A stretch of DNA of 64,000 nt. Source: Sceloporus undulatus (taxonomy: Eukaryota; Chordata; Lepidosauria; Squamata; Phrynosomatidae). Below the pieces are notes generated by a model that did not search any database, was not told the origin of the DNA, and saw nothing but the letters and a program-made list of their open reading frames with translations. Shown one piece after another: positions 10,010 through 20,755 of the stretch. The translations under genes were made by a program, and so were the position numbers. Location: positions 50,189,600 to 50,253,599 of the forward strand of contig NC_056528.1 of the NCBI RefSeq assembly GCF_019175285.1, read 5' to 3'. Numbering within the stretch: the first letter of the stretch is position 1; each line of letters starts with the position of its first letter.

Positions 10010-11170
10010 TAAGTGTTTTGAATCAGCTCTTCACTGCCGTAAATGCGAATTCCTTTGCCGTTCCATCTGCCACCTGCGCTGGGCACCTTTTTCTTTAAAC
10101 AAAGATCTATATTTCCTCTTGATAATGGTAAGACCTTCTGGCTTCCCAATAAATGGTTTATGGCCCTGTGTAATGAATTTTTAGAGCTGAATATGAGCTT
10201 ACTCAATGAAAAAGAGCCTATCTAGCCAAAAAAGAAAAGAAAAGGGGGGGGAAAGTGGAATTGTTTTGTTCCTATAAATACAACTTAGCCTTTACTTTCA
10301 GGTTGCCTCCCCACTGACTACCAGAGTTGGATCCAAAAAGACAACTTTATGGTAACAGCAGAAAAATACCATTTAAAAAACGTATTTCAAGAGAGAGAAA
10401 GAAAGAGAAATTGTCTGGTATTTGCCACAGAAACCTTGAACATGTTTTCGACCGGAGGCATCTGACGCACCGCTAAGACACATAAAAATGCTCGCTCCTA
10501 AATGCTTCGAGTTTTGCCCTCTCTTGACATTTTTGCATCGTTTTAAACCTGCCTTTCTTTAATGGAAAATGTGTTTTGAAATAACTCAGATAGGCAGCCA
10601 GGGCCTCGCAGGATCAAAGCGTCGAATTTCTCTTATATAAGGTGAAGACAGATGTCGCATTTTTTAGAGCGGAGCAGGTGCTTTGAAAGCTCTTTTGCCA
10701 CATTCCACACAATTTTCCCCTCTTTCCAAACGCTAAACAACTCGCTCCAAACAACCGACTCCACTCTGGTCAATCGGGAACCGTTCCCGAATAAGCATGC
10801 TTAGCATTCAGAAAAATCATTTCGTGTAAGAAAATCCAATGCCACAACACCATTAAACTCTCCTTAAAAATATTAGGTCAGCACAGGTACTTGGGTTGGG
10901 TCACTGTTGTTCCTTCGGCAGAATAACCAGTCCTTCACATCAAACTAAATGGTACAAAATGGCATGCATTTAAGAAAGTTGATCCCATAAATGGTGAAAG
11001 ATAAATTTGTCATAGCATGTGCCATCCCTTACTCACATCATTTGGGCCTTTTATGCTTTGCTTTGTGTTCAATCACTGGAAGAAGAGGTTTAATTTGCAA
11101 GTCAGATCTATGTAATTAACTGCAGAGTATGTGCATCCGCCTGAATACTTAGTTTGCACGTCTGTAGAAA
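10010..11170. other. Repeat-poor intergenic block
   Basis: More than 1.1 kb without transposon ends, microsatellites or a supportable exon, about 15 kb upstream of FGF16. Single-copy by appearance; possible regulatory DNA, but nothing in the sequence proves that. Confidence 0.4.
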
Positions 11171-11174
11171 TAGC

Positions 11175-11409
11175 TGTTGTTTGTTGCTGTGTGCCTTCAA
11201 GTCTTTTCGGTCTTATGGCATCCCCAAGGCGAACCTATTCTGGGTTTTTCTTGGCAAGATTTGTTCAGAGGAGGCTTGCCATAGACTTCCCCTGAGGCTG
11301 AGAAAGTGTGACTTGGCCAAAGTCACCCAATGGGTTTCCATGGCCGAGTCAGGATTCGAACCCAGGCCTCCAGAGTCATAGTCCAACGCTCAACCCACTC
11401 TGCCAGGCT
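11175..11409 (-). mobile_element. tRNA-derived SINE, near full length
   Basis: Minus-strand copy of the commonest SINE in this window. Reading on its own strand it has a tRNA-like head (A-box TGGGTTGAGCGTTGGACT, B-box GGGTTCGAATCC), a central AAGTCACACTTTCTCAGCC segment and a tail ending CTTGAAGGCACACAGC with CAA repeats. Confidence 0.9.
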
Positions 11410-12970
11410 TACTTGCTTCCTTCCAATTAGGATCCGCGGTTGGTTTAGATTATCTTTAACCTTGTACGTTTTTAAATTTTGTATTTTTAGGAATTGTATT
11501 TTGTACAGAATAACTCCTGAATGGTGAAGATCTGATCCGGTTTATCCTCCCAGCCCTTGAAACGTCTGTCTTTTGGTGGCTTGTGACTATTCCTTCCATC
11601 CCTACCATTGCCAGACGTGTCCCAAATAACAATGCCATCTGAGGACTGAAATTGTGCCACGGCCCTCTCCATATTAGATGCAAGAGATGGCAGAGAATAC
11701 GAAGGGGATGCAAACTCCGCATGCCAAATTGTGTCAAGCGTTTCAAAGCAAACCTCCCCTTGGTATTTTGGGAGGAAAGGCCTGAAAGGTGTCCGTCGCC
11801 ACTTGGAGAGGGACAGCGTTCGGAAGGGTTCAAAGGCCAGGCCAACTCAGCCGGTCCTTTCTTCCTAAGCCACATGCGACGGAAAGAGCGCCGACAGCGA
11901 CAGCTGTCCATCCGTTCTTCTGCAAAGGTGACCCTGTGTTGGAAAAAAGAGGATGCTTCGGAGAAGAGAAAGGAAACTTAATCTCTGAGGTCTAACTTGG
12001 CCCTAGAACTTTCTGGGTAGAAAAGATACTCAGCGTGTACAAAACCGACAACGTTCCTGCGGAGGAGGAAGAGGAGGAGAGGGTTTTAAAAAACCAAAAC
12101 CTGGACGCAAAGAGGGCAAGAGGGCAGGCGGCACGGAAGCCATGCACTTTGCCTCTGCTATTCTTGGAGGATTTTGGAGAGCGTCGTTTCTGGGGTTTTT
12201 TTGATGTCGTTTTTACAGTAATCTGTTTCCTTCTATATTTTTGAAACATCTGTTCCAAAGGTACTAAAAAAGTCTGTGGCGGCTGAGAACTTTTCCACTG
12301 CAAAGGCCTTGTTAAATTACGACACGTTTCCAGACCAGACCTGGAGAAAAGGGTTCTTTGCTATTCCCATTATGCGAATGCTTTGGCCATTTTCTTCCCG
12401 TCGCAATGCAGCTTTCCAATGGATGTCTATATTTAGACTTCAAAGGTTGTATTTTTTTCTCTCTCTAAAAAAAAATCTTTCCTATTTAGGAGAGAATAAG
12501 AATGACTTTTCTTTTGCATCCAACTTTAAAAAAACAATAGAATAGTCACACATTTAATTTGGAGAGGGCTTCCTTCCCCATTTTTTTAATGATGACAGTA
12601 GATGCCATCAAACGCTGCAGATGTCCTAATGGTTTTAATAGACTTGGATTTTGTTGGGCATCACCTTTTTCCGACCGTCCTCAAAGCAATGTCATTTTAA
12701 TTGGCCAGACTTAGTCCTTCAAAGTTTTAATTCACAACAACCTCAAAAGGTCAACGGAGTATAAATGGGTGGAATTTTGAATTGAGACATGGAAAAAACA
12801 AGAGCTGAAACCCAAATCTGTTTTGTCACCTTCCACATTGTTCCAGTGAACATTAAGACTTCCAGTGAACATGAAGAGCACAATGCTGTTGGTGTTAAAC
12901 AACCATCACACAGATGTATTCCCTGTATGGTTGCACAATTGGAGTCCCACAAGTGTGACCTTTCCATGTC
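11410..12970. other. Intergenic DNA, no gene seen
   Basis: A 151-codon minus-strand frame (11,456-11,911) and a 109-codon plus-strand frame overlap, which argues against either being coding. No family motif was recognised. Confidence 0.45.
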
Positions 12971-12975
12971 TTGAC

Positions 12976-13182
12976 TTAGGATGCATCTACATTGCAGAAT
13001 TAATGCAGTTTAACACCACTTTAACTGTCATGGCTCCATCATATGAAATGGCAGTTTATTGTGGCACCAGAGCTCTCTAAGAAGGAAGGCTAAATATCTC
13101 ACAGAATTACAAATCCCAGAATGCGATGGCAGTTAAAGTGGTGCCAAACTGCATTATTCCTGCAGTGCAGATGCAGCCTAAA
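12976..13182. mobile_element. Palindromic MITE (GCATCTACATTGCAG family), complete
   Basis: Left arm GGATGCATCTACATTGCAGA and right arm CTGCAGTGCAGATGCAGCC are inverted repeats; ATGCAGTTTAACACCACTTT on the left is mirrored by AAAGTGGTGCCAAACTGCAT on the right. Arms of about 90 bases flank a short middle. No coding capacity. This family recurs at least seven times in the window. Confidence 0.8.
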
Positions 13183-13940
13183 GGAGAATCATTGCATCAA
13201 TGGGACTCAGCCTACAGAAGGAGAAGAAGGAGAAGAGAGATTATTGTTACTTGTGTCAAAGCAATACAGATAAATAAAAGACAAGACAACAACCAAAAAG
13301 ACAGTGAATTTCGACAGCTATCAGGGCAGAAAAACAGGACAGAAGAGGTCAGTTCTGGAGCCAACAATTGTTCTTTTTCTCTTTTTTGCTCATAATAATG
13401 ATTAATATCATGGCAACACCCTGCGATGAGGGTAAAAAAACACAATCCTTTCCCAAAAGCATGACTCAGCCGCCTCGCTCCCAACTATCTGTGAGATTCC
13501 TTGGAAAGAATTGTGGGCTCCTTTCGGCACACAGCGGCCCTATCTTCCCAAAAACCTGTCAAATCTTTCAGTGCTCCGTGGGAGGAAACACTCCGACACA
13601 ATCCCACACCTGTCGCTGCTGGGTCTCATGATAGCCGCTGCCGCCGCTGCAGTCCTGGGGCCCAGAACATGCGCCTCCAAGTTTCCAGCGCGGCGTCCAA
13701 TATTACTTCAATCATTGTTCCCAAGAATGCGATAGACGCAATGTTCGGAGCAATTGTGGGTCTGCGCGGAGGGAGGGAATCAAACCAAATGAATTGGATC
13801 CAAAGGCTGTGGAAATCAACAACGAGGGAACTGTGGAGGCAAAGGCCGGGAAGAAGGGACCAACAGTTACAAGTTGGTGCATCTTCATCAGCAAATATCC
13901 ATCCATCCATGGCCCTTTCGCACAACATGTATAGTACAAT
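13183..13940. other. Intergenic DNA, no gene seen
   Basis: The 164-codon plus frame at 13,501-13,995 overlaps frames on the other strand and runs into a MITE, so it is not supported as coding. Confidence 0.45.
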
Positions 13941-13947
13941 TGGCTCT

Positions 13948-14097
13948 CCATATCTACTGCTTCTTTATGCGCAGGTTCAACCATCCGCAGCTTGAAAATG
14001 TACCAAAAAATATACATTCCAACCAGGAAACCTTGATTTTGCTGTTTTATGTAACGGAGTCCATTTTGCTATGTCATTGTATTTGCGGATTTGATTA
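13948..14097. mobile_element. Tc1/mariner-type MITE, decayed
   Basis: Carries the family phrases CTCCATATCTACTGCTT, GGTTCAACCATCCGCAGC, AACCTTGATTTTGCTG and TTGTATTTGCGGATT seen in the copy at 36,592-36,805. Confidence 0.55.
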
Positions 14098-14388
14098 ATA
14101 TGTTCTCTCTAGGAATATCCAATGCAACTCTATGGTCAACTTTAACTAAAAGTTGTACTGAAAGACCTAGAGATTATTCCTAGAGAGAACACTCTGCTAG
14201 GCCCTTATAGCTCCTCCGGCGCAACTCTATGGTCAGTGTCTGTTGGACGTAGACCCCAGAGTTGCCCTGGAGGACCTAGAGATTCCTAGAGAGGTGTCCT
14301 CTCAGGTAAAAACATGGTGGTTTTGTTATTTGTGATTTTTCCATATCGATGGGGGTCTTGTGCCCCTAACCCTAGCGAATATGGAGGG
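14095..14388. mobile_element. MITE with CTCTAGGAATCTCTAG palindrome
   Basis: Holds inverted blocks ACCTAGAGATTCCTAGAGAG and its complement, plus a right end CCTAACCCTAGCGAATATGG typical of the copy at 32,955-33,286. No transposase frame. Confidence 0.6.
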
Positions 14389-14392
14389 ACAA

Positions 14393-14417
14393 ATGTGTGT
14401 GTGTGTGTGTGTGTATG

Positions 14418-14462
<45 letters not shown>
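14393..14462. repeat. Compound (GT)n(TA)n(GA)n microsatellite
   Basis: Three dinucleotide runs directly adjacent, following the MITE end. Confidence 0.95.
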
Positions 14463-14689
14463 TTGCTCCTCTGTTCTCACAGACTTGAGATATGCAGTCT
14501 TCAATATTCAGAGAGAAGTGACCTCTGCTAATTTCAATGGGGTGCTCCCCCGCCCCCCTGCCTGCGATGTGCCGATGGGGCTTGAATATTGGTCTCTGTA
14601 TTCGCAGGGTCTGGGGTCCGGAATAGATTCCCCGCAAAAACGGAAGGCTGATTCAAGTGTTGAATGGGCATCTTTCAGGAGCACTTTAA

Positions 14690-14766
14690 GTGGTGTATTC
14701 CTGCATGGCAGGACGGAGGTTGGACTAAGTAGTCTTTGTGGCCCCTTCCAGCTCTAAGGTTCTATG
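14690..14766 (-). mobile_element. CR1-type LINE tail fragment
   Basis: TTCCTGCATGGCAGGACGGA, then TTGGACTAAGTAG, then CCCTTCCAGCTCTAAGGTTC: the inverse of the GAATCATAGAGTTGGAAG tail. Confidence 0.7.
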
Positions 14767-14769
14767 GTT

Positions 14770-14858
14770 GCATGACCTCAGCCAGATTGTCATTGTCTGG
14801 ACCTAGTTTTCCCCCTTAACATTGGCAGGCTTCAAAGCAAAAACATCACCTTTAGGGT

Positions 14859-14889
<31 letters not shown>

Positions 14890-15450
14890 CACTAGACAGG
14901 CAGAAAGGCTTCACTCTTCTAAACAACTTTATGGCAATCTCTTCAAATTAGGGAGCCCCTTGTAAGCTGTGAGATTTCAAAACAGACTTGGGAGGAAAGT
15001 TGTTTTAAGGCCAGCCAAGTGGTGATACTGCCTTTAATCTTTCCCAGCGGTGAGCTCATCTCCCATTCCCAAACAAAGGCTCTAATCAAGAAAAGTCCTT
15101 CTCCGAGGGAGGTCTCCACGCAGCCATCCCTTCCTTAAAGGCCTTCTTTGGCTGGTAATAAAATTAACGCAGAAATCACATTAACCGGTGATACAGAATC
15201 TGGGCCCAACCTAGGACAGACCAAAGGGATACGAAAGAAATGCAGACTTCACCTTTTATTGCTTTTGTTCATGGTTGAAACGAAACTGGGCCAGGCTGGC
15301 TGAAGAAGTAATAATTCCAAAGTCTTTCCAGATATGTCTCCTCTTGCAAAAACCAAGCTGATAAGGAATCTGGTGGGCTGAGGCTACGTTTCGTAGAAAT
15401 GCAAACAACTTGAGAACGTTATCCCATAGACCAGCCTCTACCTTAGGGGT
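14770..15450. other. Intergenic DNA, no gene seen
   Basis: Contains a (TG)n run at 14,860-14,887; otherwise nothing recognised. Confidence 0.45.
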
Positions 15451-15530
15451 TGTTGTTGTTGTTATCCTATGTATTTGTATCCCACCTTCTTTCCAAATTA
15501 TGAGGGTGACTCAAGGCAGCTTACAGTTTA
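15448..15530 (-). mobile_element. LINE 3' end fragment
   Basis: Short GTT repeats followed by TATTTGTATCCCACCTTCTT and TGACTCAAGGCAGCTTACAG, which inverted is the usual GTAAGCTGCCTTGAGTC...GGGATA LINE tail of reptiles. Confidence 0.55.
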
Positions 15531-15535
15531 AAAGA

Positions 15536-15680
15536 ATGCCCAATGTCCCCCAGAAGAGCTCAATGCACACCAAAAGAGTCCAGTGTGCAGCCAAAGCACC
15601 TGACACACACATCAGTAGTGCCCGATGTGCACCAGAAGAGCCCAATGCACATCAGACATGTCTGGTGCAAATCAGAGCAC
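15536..15680. repeat. Degenerate ~20-22 bp minisatellite
   Basis: About six or seven drifted units: CCCAATGTCCCCCAGAAGAG, CTCAATGCACACCAAAAGAG, TCCAGTGTGCAGCCAAAGCA, and later GATGTGCACCAGAAGAG and CCCAATGCACATCAGACATG. It is open in one plus frame, but period and divergence suggest a simple repeat, not a protein. Confidence 0.7.
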
Positions 15681-18020
15681 ATCTTTCTTGATATGTTTCT
15701 TCACAATTCTTCAACAGAGTTTTGCTGCAACTCTGCATCATAGCTGAGGATTTGCAAAGTTACACAACGTCAACTAAGATGCAGAATCTTGACCATCATT
15801 TCCCAGCGGTACCAAGAAACCCTTCGGCCAAGGCGCAACCAGACTGAAACAGGTTACGACTGATGACCATAAACCACACATCCCCAAAGTGAGAAGAGCG
15901 TTAAGCCTGGCTTACAATCTCATAACTACTGATCGGACACCACCAGCCTTTGTCTCATCCTCAGCCCTAGCTCTGGACAAGTTAAAAGGCACCTGTCCCA
16001 AGACAGATCCTAGAAGGACCCCGCTGTTCCTCTCCTCTTGCAAGAAGGGACCCTATATCTCACCCCAAGGCAGGCATTAACAAGGCTAAAGGAATGACTG
16101 TAGCAGCTAAAGGAATGATAGACCCCCAGGCAGGTCATCCCAAAGTAAACCTCCTCTTCCCGACCAGCAGCTCTTCTGCCTCTAAGTGCTCGCCTGGCGG
16201 GTAATTTACAGGAGCCTTTCATTAGAGTCAAGCTTAGTGCAAAGACTAATTTACAGTCCCCTTCTCTGCTGGGCAGATTCCTTTTAACGCAAGTGAGTTT
16301 TAAGGGTAAGCCATCCTTCTTCCTCCGGCCTCTGTTTTTGTTAAAACATCTGCGCTGCATCAGACAGTTGTGGGGATGTGGACTGGCACCGATGGAGAAC
16401 CACTCCAAATTTTATATCTTGGAAGACCCATAAGTAAAAGCAAAGACTAAAGCTGAACACTCTTGATCTTTCTTTTTTTTAAAAGGAAAAAGATCCCTAA
16501 GTGGGTCTACACAGTGTCATAATGATATGTTATGGGGAAAACTTCATAACGGCGCTCGCGTTCAACAGCACTTTTTGGAACACGTCCCACAAAATGACCA
16601 AGATCCCACATTGCACTCACATTAATGCAGTGGTTGTGCCATGCTACCCTTCTCCGAACCCTGACATTGTATAGTAGGTTGTGTATCTGACAATGCATCT
16701 TGCGCAATGGGGAATAATGCATGGCAGCTCCTTCTGCACTTTCAGTGAATCAGGTGAGGCAATGACAAAGAGGATACTGTAATAGGGTTTTTAGAGGTTG
16801 ACTATTTCTATTTCCTCATTGTCTAGGTTGAACTCTAGTATGGGGTACATACTTCTTCCTTTTTTAAACCATGTCATGGTAAAAAGTGTGTGGGAAGGCA
16901 GGCTAATTTGTTAAGAAAACACTTGCAAGCTGATAGCGGCCAAGGGATGCTCTTGAGGGCGGCCGGGGTCTCCATGCAAAGGCCGAGAAGGCAGCTTTGG
17001 ATGTGATGGGAAACCCATCCGGGTGGGATTTATGAGCCAGGCGTCTCTTCTTGTGACAGAGACCATTGGGATGTCTGCAGAGTTATCATGGGGAGGAATG
17101 TCTCTCTGTGTGTTTTATCCGATCAGAGTGGGAGGCCTGGGGCAGTAAATCACAGTTGTTCAAAAGGGAAAGCCAAACGTTTGTCTCTGTGAGGCTGATA
17201 GATTGCAAGCATGAGCCAAGTGCAATAGGCCTAGAAAGCCAGGGAGCACTCCTTGCACCAGAGAAGCAAAGCAAAGAGTGGAGGAGGCCACCGCCACCAC
17301 CTTCCCCAGAACCAGAGCTGACAGTTTTACTACAGTAGCAAAGTTTAACACTCCTGTAGGTACTTGCTCCATTGCTCTGAGGATATGTTTCCTACATGCC
17401 ATGGGACTGTCCCAAGGTCTCCAGTTTGGGTCCGGAAACCTCAAGACCTGGGATAATCCTGAACCGGCACCCTACTGCTATAGTTGCTTTGTGAAAGGGC
17501 CCTTGGTACACTTCTATGGGGTGGGAAACATCCCCTCCTGTTCGTCTTCCTCCTTTTTTGGTCCATGCTCAGCCCAGGTTCATTTGCCTGGCTTTGCTGC
17601 AACACAAAAAGCCATTTATTCTATCATTAGCAATGCATTAGGCAGGTGATGACATCTCCATTATGCAAGCAGCTTGCAAAACCACCAAAGGGGACTTTTC
17701 TCCTTTCTACCTCTCTCTTTCTCACACACATACACAACACACACACATACACACTTATTCTCTCCCTCTCTTTGGTACTATATGAAACTTCTACTCCAAG
17801 TAGCCTGGTATTGGGAGGAAATCCCAAAGAGCATTTTGTCTGTCCAAACCTGTGTTCATGCCTATGGCTGTAGCCTGAAGCACATGATGTCTGGACAATT
17901 TTGCGCACTGAAGAGGATGAAATCCAGGAAGTTATTCACCCCTAAAACACTGCTATCTGCTGGATCTGCATCCTCTGGGCCCCCCATTTTGGAGAGCTGC
18001 TTAAACTGCACTTCAAAATG
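15681..18020. other. Intergenic DNA, no gene seen
   Basis: About 2.3 kb with no supported gene. Several 90-130 codon frames exist, all lacking motifs or consistent splice sites. Confidence 0.45.
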
Positions 18021-18112
18021 GTATGTTGTTGTTGTTGCTGTGTGCCTTCAAGTTGTTTCTGACTTATGGAGAACCTATCATGGGTTTTTCTGGGCAAGAT
18101 TTCTTCAGAGGA

Positions 18113-18341
18113 GAGAGTCAGCATGGCATAGTGGTTTGAGCATTTGATTATGACACTGGAGACCAGGGTTCGAATCCCTGTTCAGCCATGGAAATGCACT
18201 GGGTGACCTCAGGCAAATCACACTCTCTCAGCCCCAGAGGATAGCAGTGGCAAACCTCCTCTGAAGAAACTTGCCAAGAGAACCCCATGAGAGGGTCACC
18301 ATAAGTCAGAAACAGCTTGAAGGCATACAACGACAACAAAT
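18113..18341 (+). mobile_element. tRNA-derived SINE, near full length
   Basis: Starts GAGTCAGCATGGCATAGTGG, with B-box GGGTTCGAATCCCTG, and ends CAGCTTGAAGGCATACAACG plus ACAACAA. Inserted into an older SINE of the opposite orientation. Confidence 0.9.
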
Positions 18342-18452
18342 ATTTGCCATTGCCTTCCCCTGAAGCTGAGAGTATGTGACTTGCCTTAAGTCACCCAATG
18401 GGTTTTATGACCGAGCTGGGATCCGAACCCTGGTCTCCAGACTCATAGCCCT

Positions 18453-18676
18453 ACATGAAGTCAAAGGCATTCACAGCCTGCATCCATAGTTTTTTGTGGG
18501 TTCTTTCAGGCTCTGTGGCCTGTTCTGGAAGAATTTATTTATGACGTTTTGTTTGCATCTGTGGCTGGCATCTTCATCTCTGAAGACCTTTATCTCTGAA
18601 GATGCCAGCCACAGATGCAAACAAAATGTCATGAATAAATTCTTCCAGAACATGGCTGCATAGCCCAAAAAACCCA

Positions 18677-18724
<48 letters not shown>
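18453..18724. mobile_element. Palindromic MITE with ~85 base arms and TG/TA tail
   Basis: The left arm (GAATTTATTTATGACGTTTT, GCATCTGTGGCTGGCATCTT) meets its inverted copy (AAGATGCCAGCCACAGATGC, CATGAATAAATTCTTCCAGA) around 18,590. A (TG)n(TA)n run closes it. The sequence CATAG before and after may be the target duplication. No coding capacity. Confidence 0.75.
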
Positions 18725-18726
<2 letters not shown>

Positions 18727-18768
18727 CCATAGTCCAACATTCAAACCACTCTGCCACGCTGGCTCTCC

Positions 18769-19776
18769 AAATGGTCTGCCGAAATTTTAAGTTGCTGCAA
18801 CGCTGGAAATCTGGGGACTAAAGGAAAGGGCAATATATTCCTATTTGGAGGGCCCAATGCCCTCCATTTGCCCGCTCCCCTATAGTTACACCTCCTCTGG
18901 GGATCTCACACATGTTGTTACATCATAGTAAATGATGCCCCATAGTAAATGGTCCCAAAAGAAGCTGCGGGTGGCTGGCTGGAGAGGAGGACCCATGCTG
19001 TGCCTGTGTATGCGCCGTTTTGAGTGGCATCCCCATGACAGGCGTAACCGGATCACCTCTTCGGTTCAGCCTGGCCGGGTTGCTGGAGGTCTAAAGTCTC
19101 TTCTACCCCACAAGGAGATGGTAATGAAACCCAGCACCTCCAAAAGAGGCAACAGAAACCCCATGGAGTTTGATCTGCGAAGGGGGAAAGAGGGAAAGGG
19201 GCGCATCAATGGAACCGGCATCAATGGAACCGGCATGGCCGAGTTAAAGAACCAAAGAATAGCTAAGAGTATAGGTACAGATACACATAATACACACACA
19301 CATGGACACTGTTGTGTCTTAAAAAGCAACCTGATTCAATTTGAGGGCAAAGCGGAGTTGCTATAGGGAGAGAGGAAGGGTGGGAAGGAGGCAAGACCTC
19401 TCAGCAAAGACCTCCTGCAAGAATTGACCTAAGTGTCCAGGAGGTTTGAATAATCTAATTTACAATAAAATGGGATTTTATTTTATTTTTTTACGGCATT
19501 ATCAGACAAAAGCTTCGTGGTGTTAAGTTAAACAGCATATAATGTGATTAGCAAGGCAGGAGAGGACGGGCAGTGGGGGAAAAGTCGGCAACCATGGCAT
19601 CACGCAAGGGCTTTCCAAGCAGAACAAAGACCTCCAAGGACATAGACTTTCTCTATGATCCCTTTGTTTCACATTCCCTGATTCAGGATCCCAACCATCA
19701 GTTGTGGGACAGCAAGTGAACCGTTGCGTAAATCCCAGTGATTCAGTGGGTCTACCCTATTGGGAATCACAATAGG
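18769..19776. other. Intergenic DNA, no gene seen
   Basis: A 144-codon plus frame (18,932-19,366) is not supported by any motif. GGCATCAATGGAACC occurs twice in tandem near 19,205. Confidence 0.45.
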
Positions 19777-19784
19777 GTTTAGGC

Positions 19785-19982
19785 CAGGGATGGCGAGCCT
19801 ATGGCACACGTGCCAGAGGTGGCACTCAGAGCACTCTGTGTGGGCACACATGCTGTCGCCCTGGCACAGTGTTTGCTAGAGTGTCTTAATAGAAAACCAG
19901 AGGGACGTGGCACTTTGCAATAAATAAGTGGGATTTGGGTTGTAGTTTGGGCACTTGGCCTCTAAAAGGTTCACCATCACTG
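19785..19982. mobile_element. hAT-type MITE, 198 bp, perfect 8 bp target duplication
   Basis: Starts CAGGGATGGCGAGCC and ends AAAGGTTCACCATCACTG, with terminal inverted similarity. It is flanked on both sides by GTTTAGGC (19,777-19,784 and 19,983-19,990), the 8 bp duplication expected of hAT insertion. Non-autonomous. Confidence 0.9.
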
Positions 19983-20075
19983 GTTTAGGCCATGATCAGC
20001 AACCATCAACTGACCTCTAACATTATTATGAGGGAGGGAGGTTCTAAGGACAGTAATGCTTGCACATATATAGGA

Positions 20076-20170
20076 CCCAGCCTGATGTAGTCGTTTGAGT
20101 GTTGGATTACAACCCTGGAGACCAAGGTTCAATTCCCAGATCAGCCGTAAAACCCACTGGGTGACACATT
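20076..20170 (+). mobile_element. tRNA-derived SINE, 5' half
   Basis: CAGCCTGATGTAGTCGTTTG, GAGTGTTGGATTACAACCC and the B-box GGTTCAATTCCC mark the tRNA head; it stops shortly after CCCACTGGGTGACA. Confidence 0.8.
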
Positions 20171-20316
20171 CACACTTTGCTATGTGTACTTTAATGTGCT
20201 GACCTACATGGGTAATGGTACCACATACATAACCCTATTTATACCACTGTCAACTGGATATGATTGATGTGCATTGTCCAAATCATCCTCATCATCAGTA
20301 CCACTATCATCATAAT

Positions 20317-20747
20317 CAGGGGTAGGCAACCTTTTTGAGGCGGGGGCCGGGTTGCTGTCTCTCAGACAACTGGGGGCCGAAGCCAAAAAATAAATAATTA
20401 AATATTATTTTAAAAAATTAAATAAACAAAAAAACCGGGACAAATGTAGGACAAAATTTTCAAACGGAGGACACTTTTTAAAAAATGGAGGACATGCAAA
20501 AAAATGGCTGATTTTTAAAAAAATGTTAATATAAATGCATATTTCGGAGGCTTCTATAGACAATTGCCCCCCTTGCCCGCCGCTTGCCCCCCCCTTGCCT
20601 GCCTCCTCCTGATAGGTCAAAGGCCCCAAACCCTCATGCGAGAGGCCAAAGGCTCCGGCAGCAATCAGCGGCAGGACCGGGCTGGGGCCAGTCCCAAGGC
20701 CTTGCCGGGCCGCATCCGGCCCGTGGGCTGCAGGTTGCCTACCCCTG
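20317..20747. mobile_element. hAT-type MITE, 431 bp, perfect 8 bp target duplication
   Basis: Ends CAGGGGTAGGCAACCT and AGGTTGCCTACCCCTG are perfect inverted repeats of 16 bases. ATCATAAT flanks both sides (20,309-20,316 and 20,748-20,755). The middle has an AT-rich core and a GC-rich right half; no transposase frame. Confidence 0.92.
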
Positions 20748-20755
20748 ATCATAAT

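Larger units (their letters stand above)
18024..18768 (-). mobile_element. Minus-strand tRNA-SINE broken by two later insertions
   Basis: Pieces of one SINE lie at about 18,024-18,113, 18,342-18,452 and 18,725-18,768 in the right order. The first break holds a plus-strand SINE; the second holds a palindromic element. The last piece ends AAACCACTCTGCCACGCTGG, the SINE's tRNA-like head. Confidence 0.75.

Noticed and set aside
11456-11911. 151-codon minus-strand open frame
   Set aside because: No recognisable motif, overlaps other frames on the plus strand, no polyA or splice context.
15536-15680. CRISPR-like array
   Set aside because: Units are directly tandem with no spacers, drifted, and the host is a vertebrate.
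18113-18185. tRNA gene-like A and B boxes in the SINE heads
   Set aside because: Each is joined to the same SINE body and tail and cannot fold as a proper tRNA.
18932-19366. 144-codon plus-strand open frame
   Set aside because: No domain, starts in unremarkable context and ends in low-complexity sequence.
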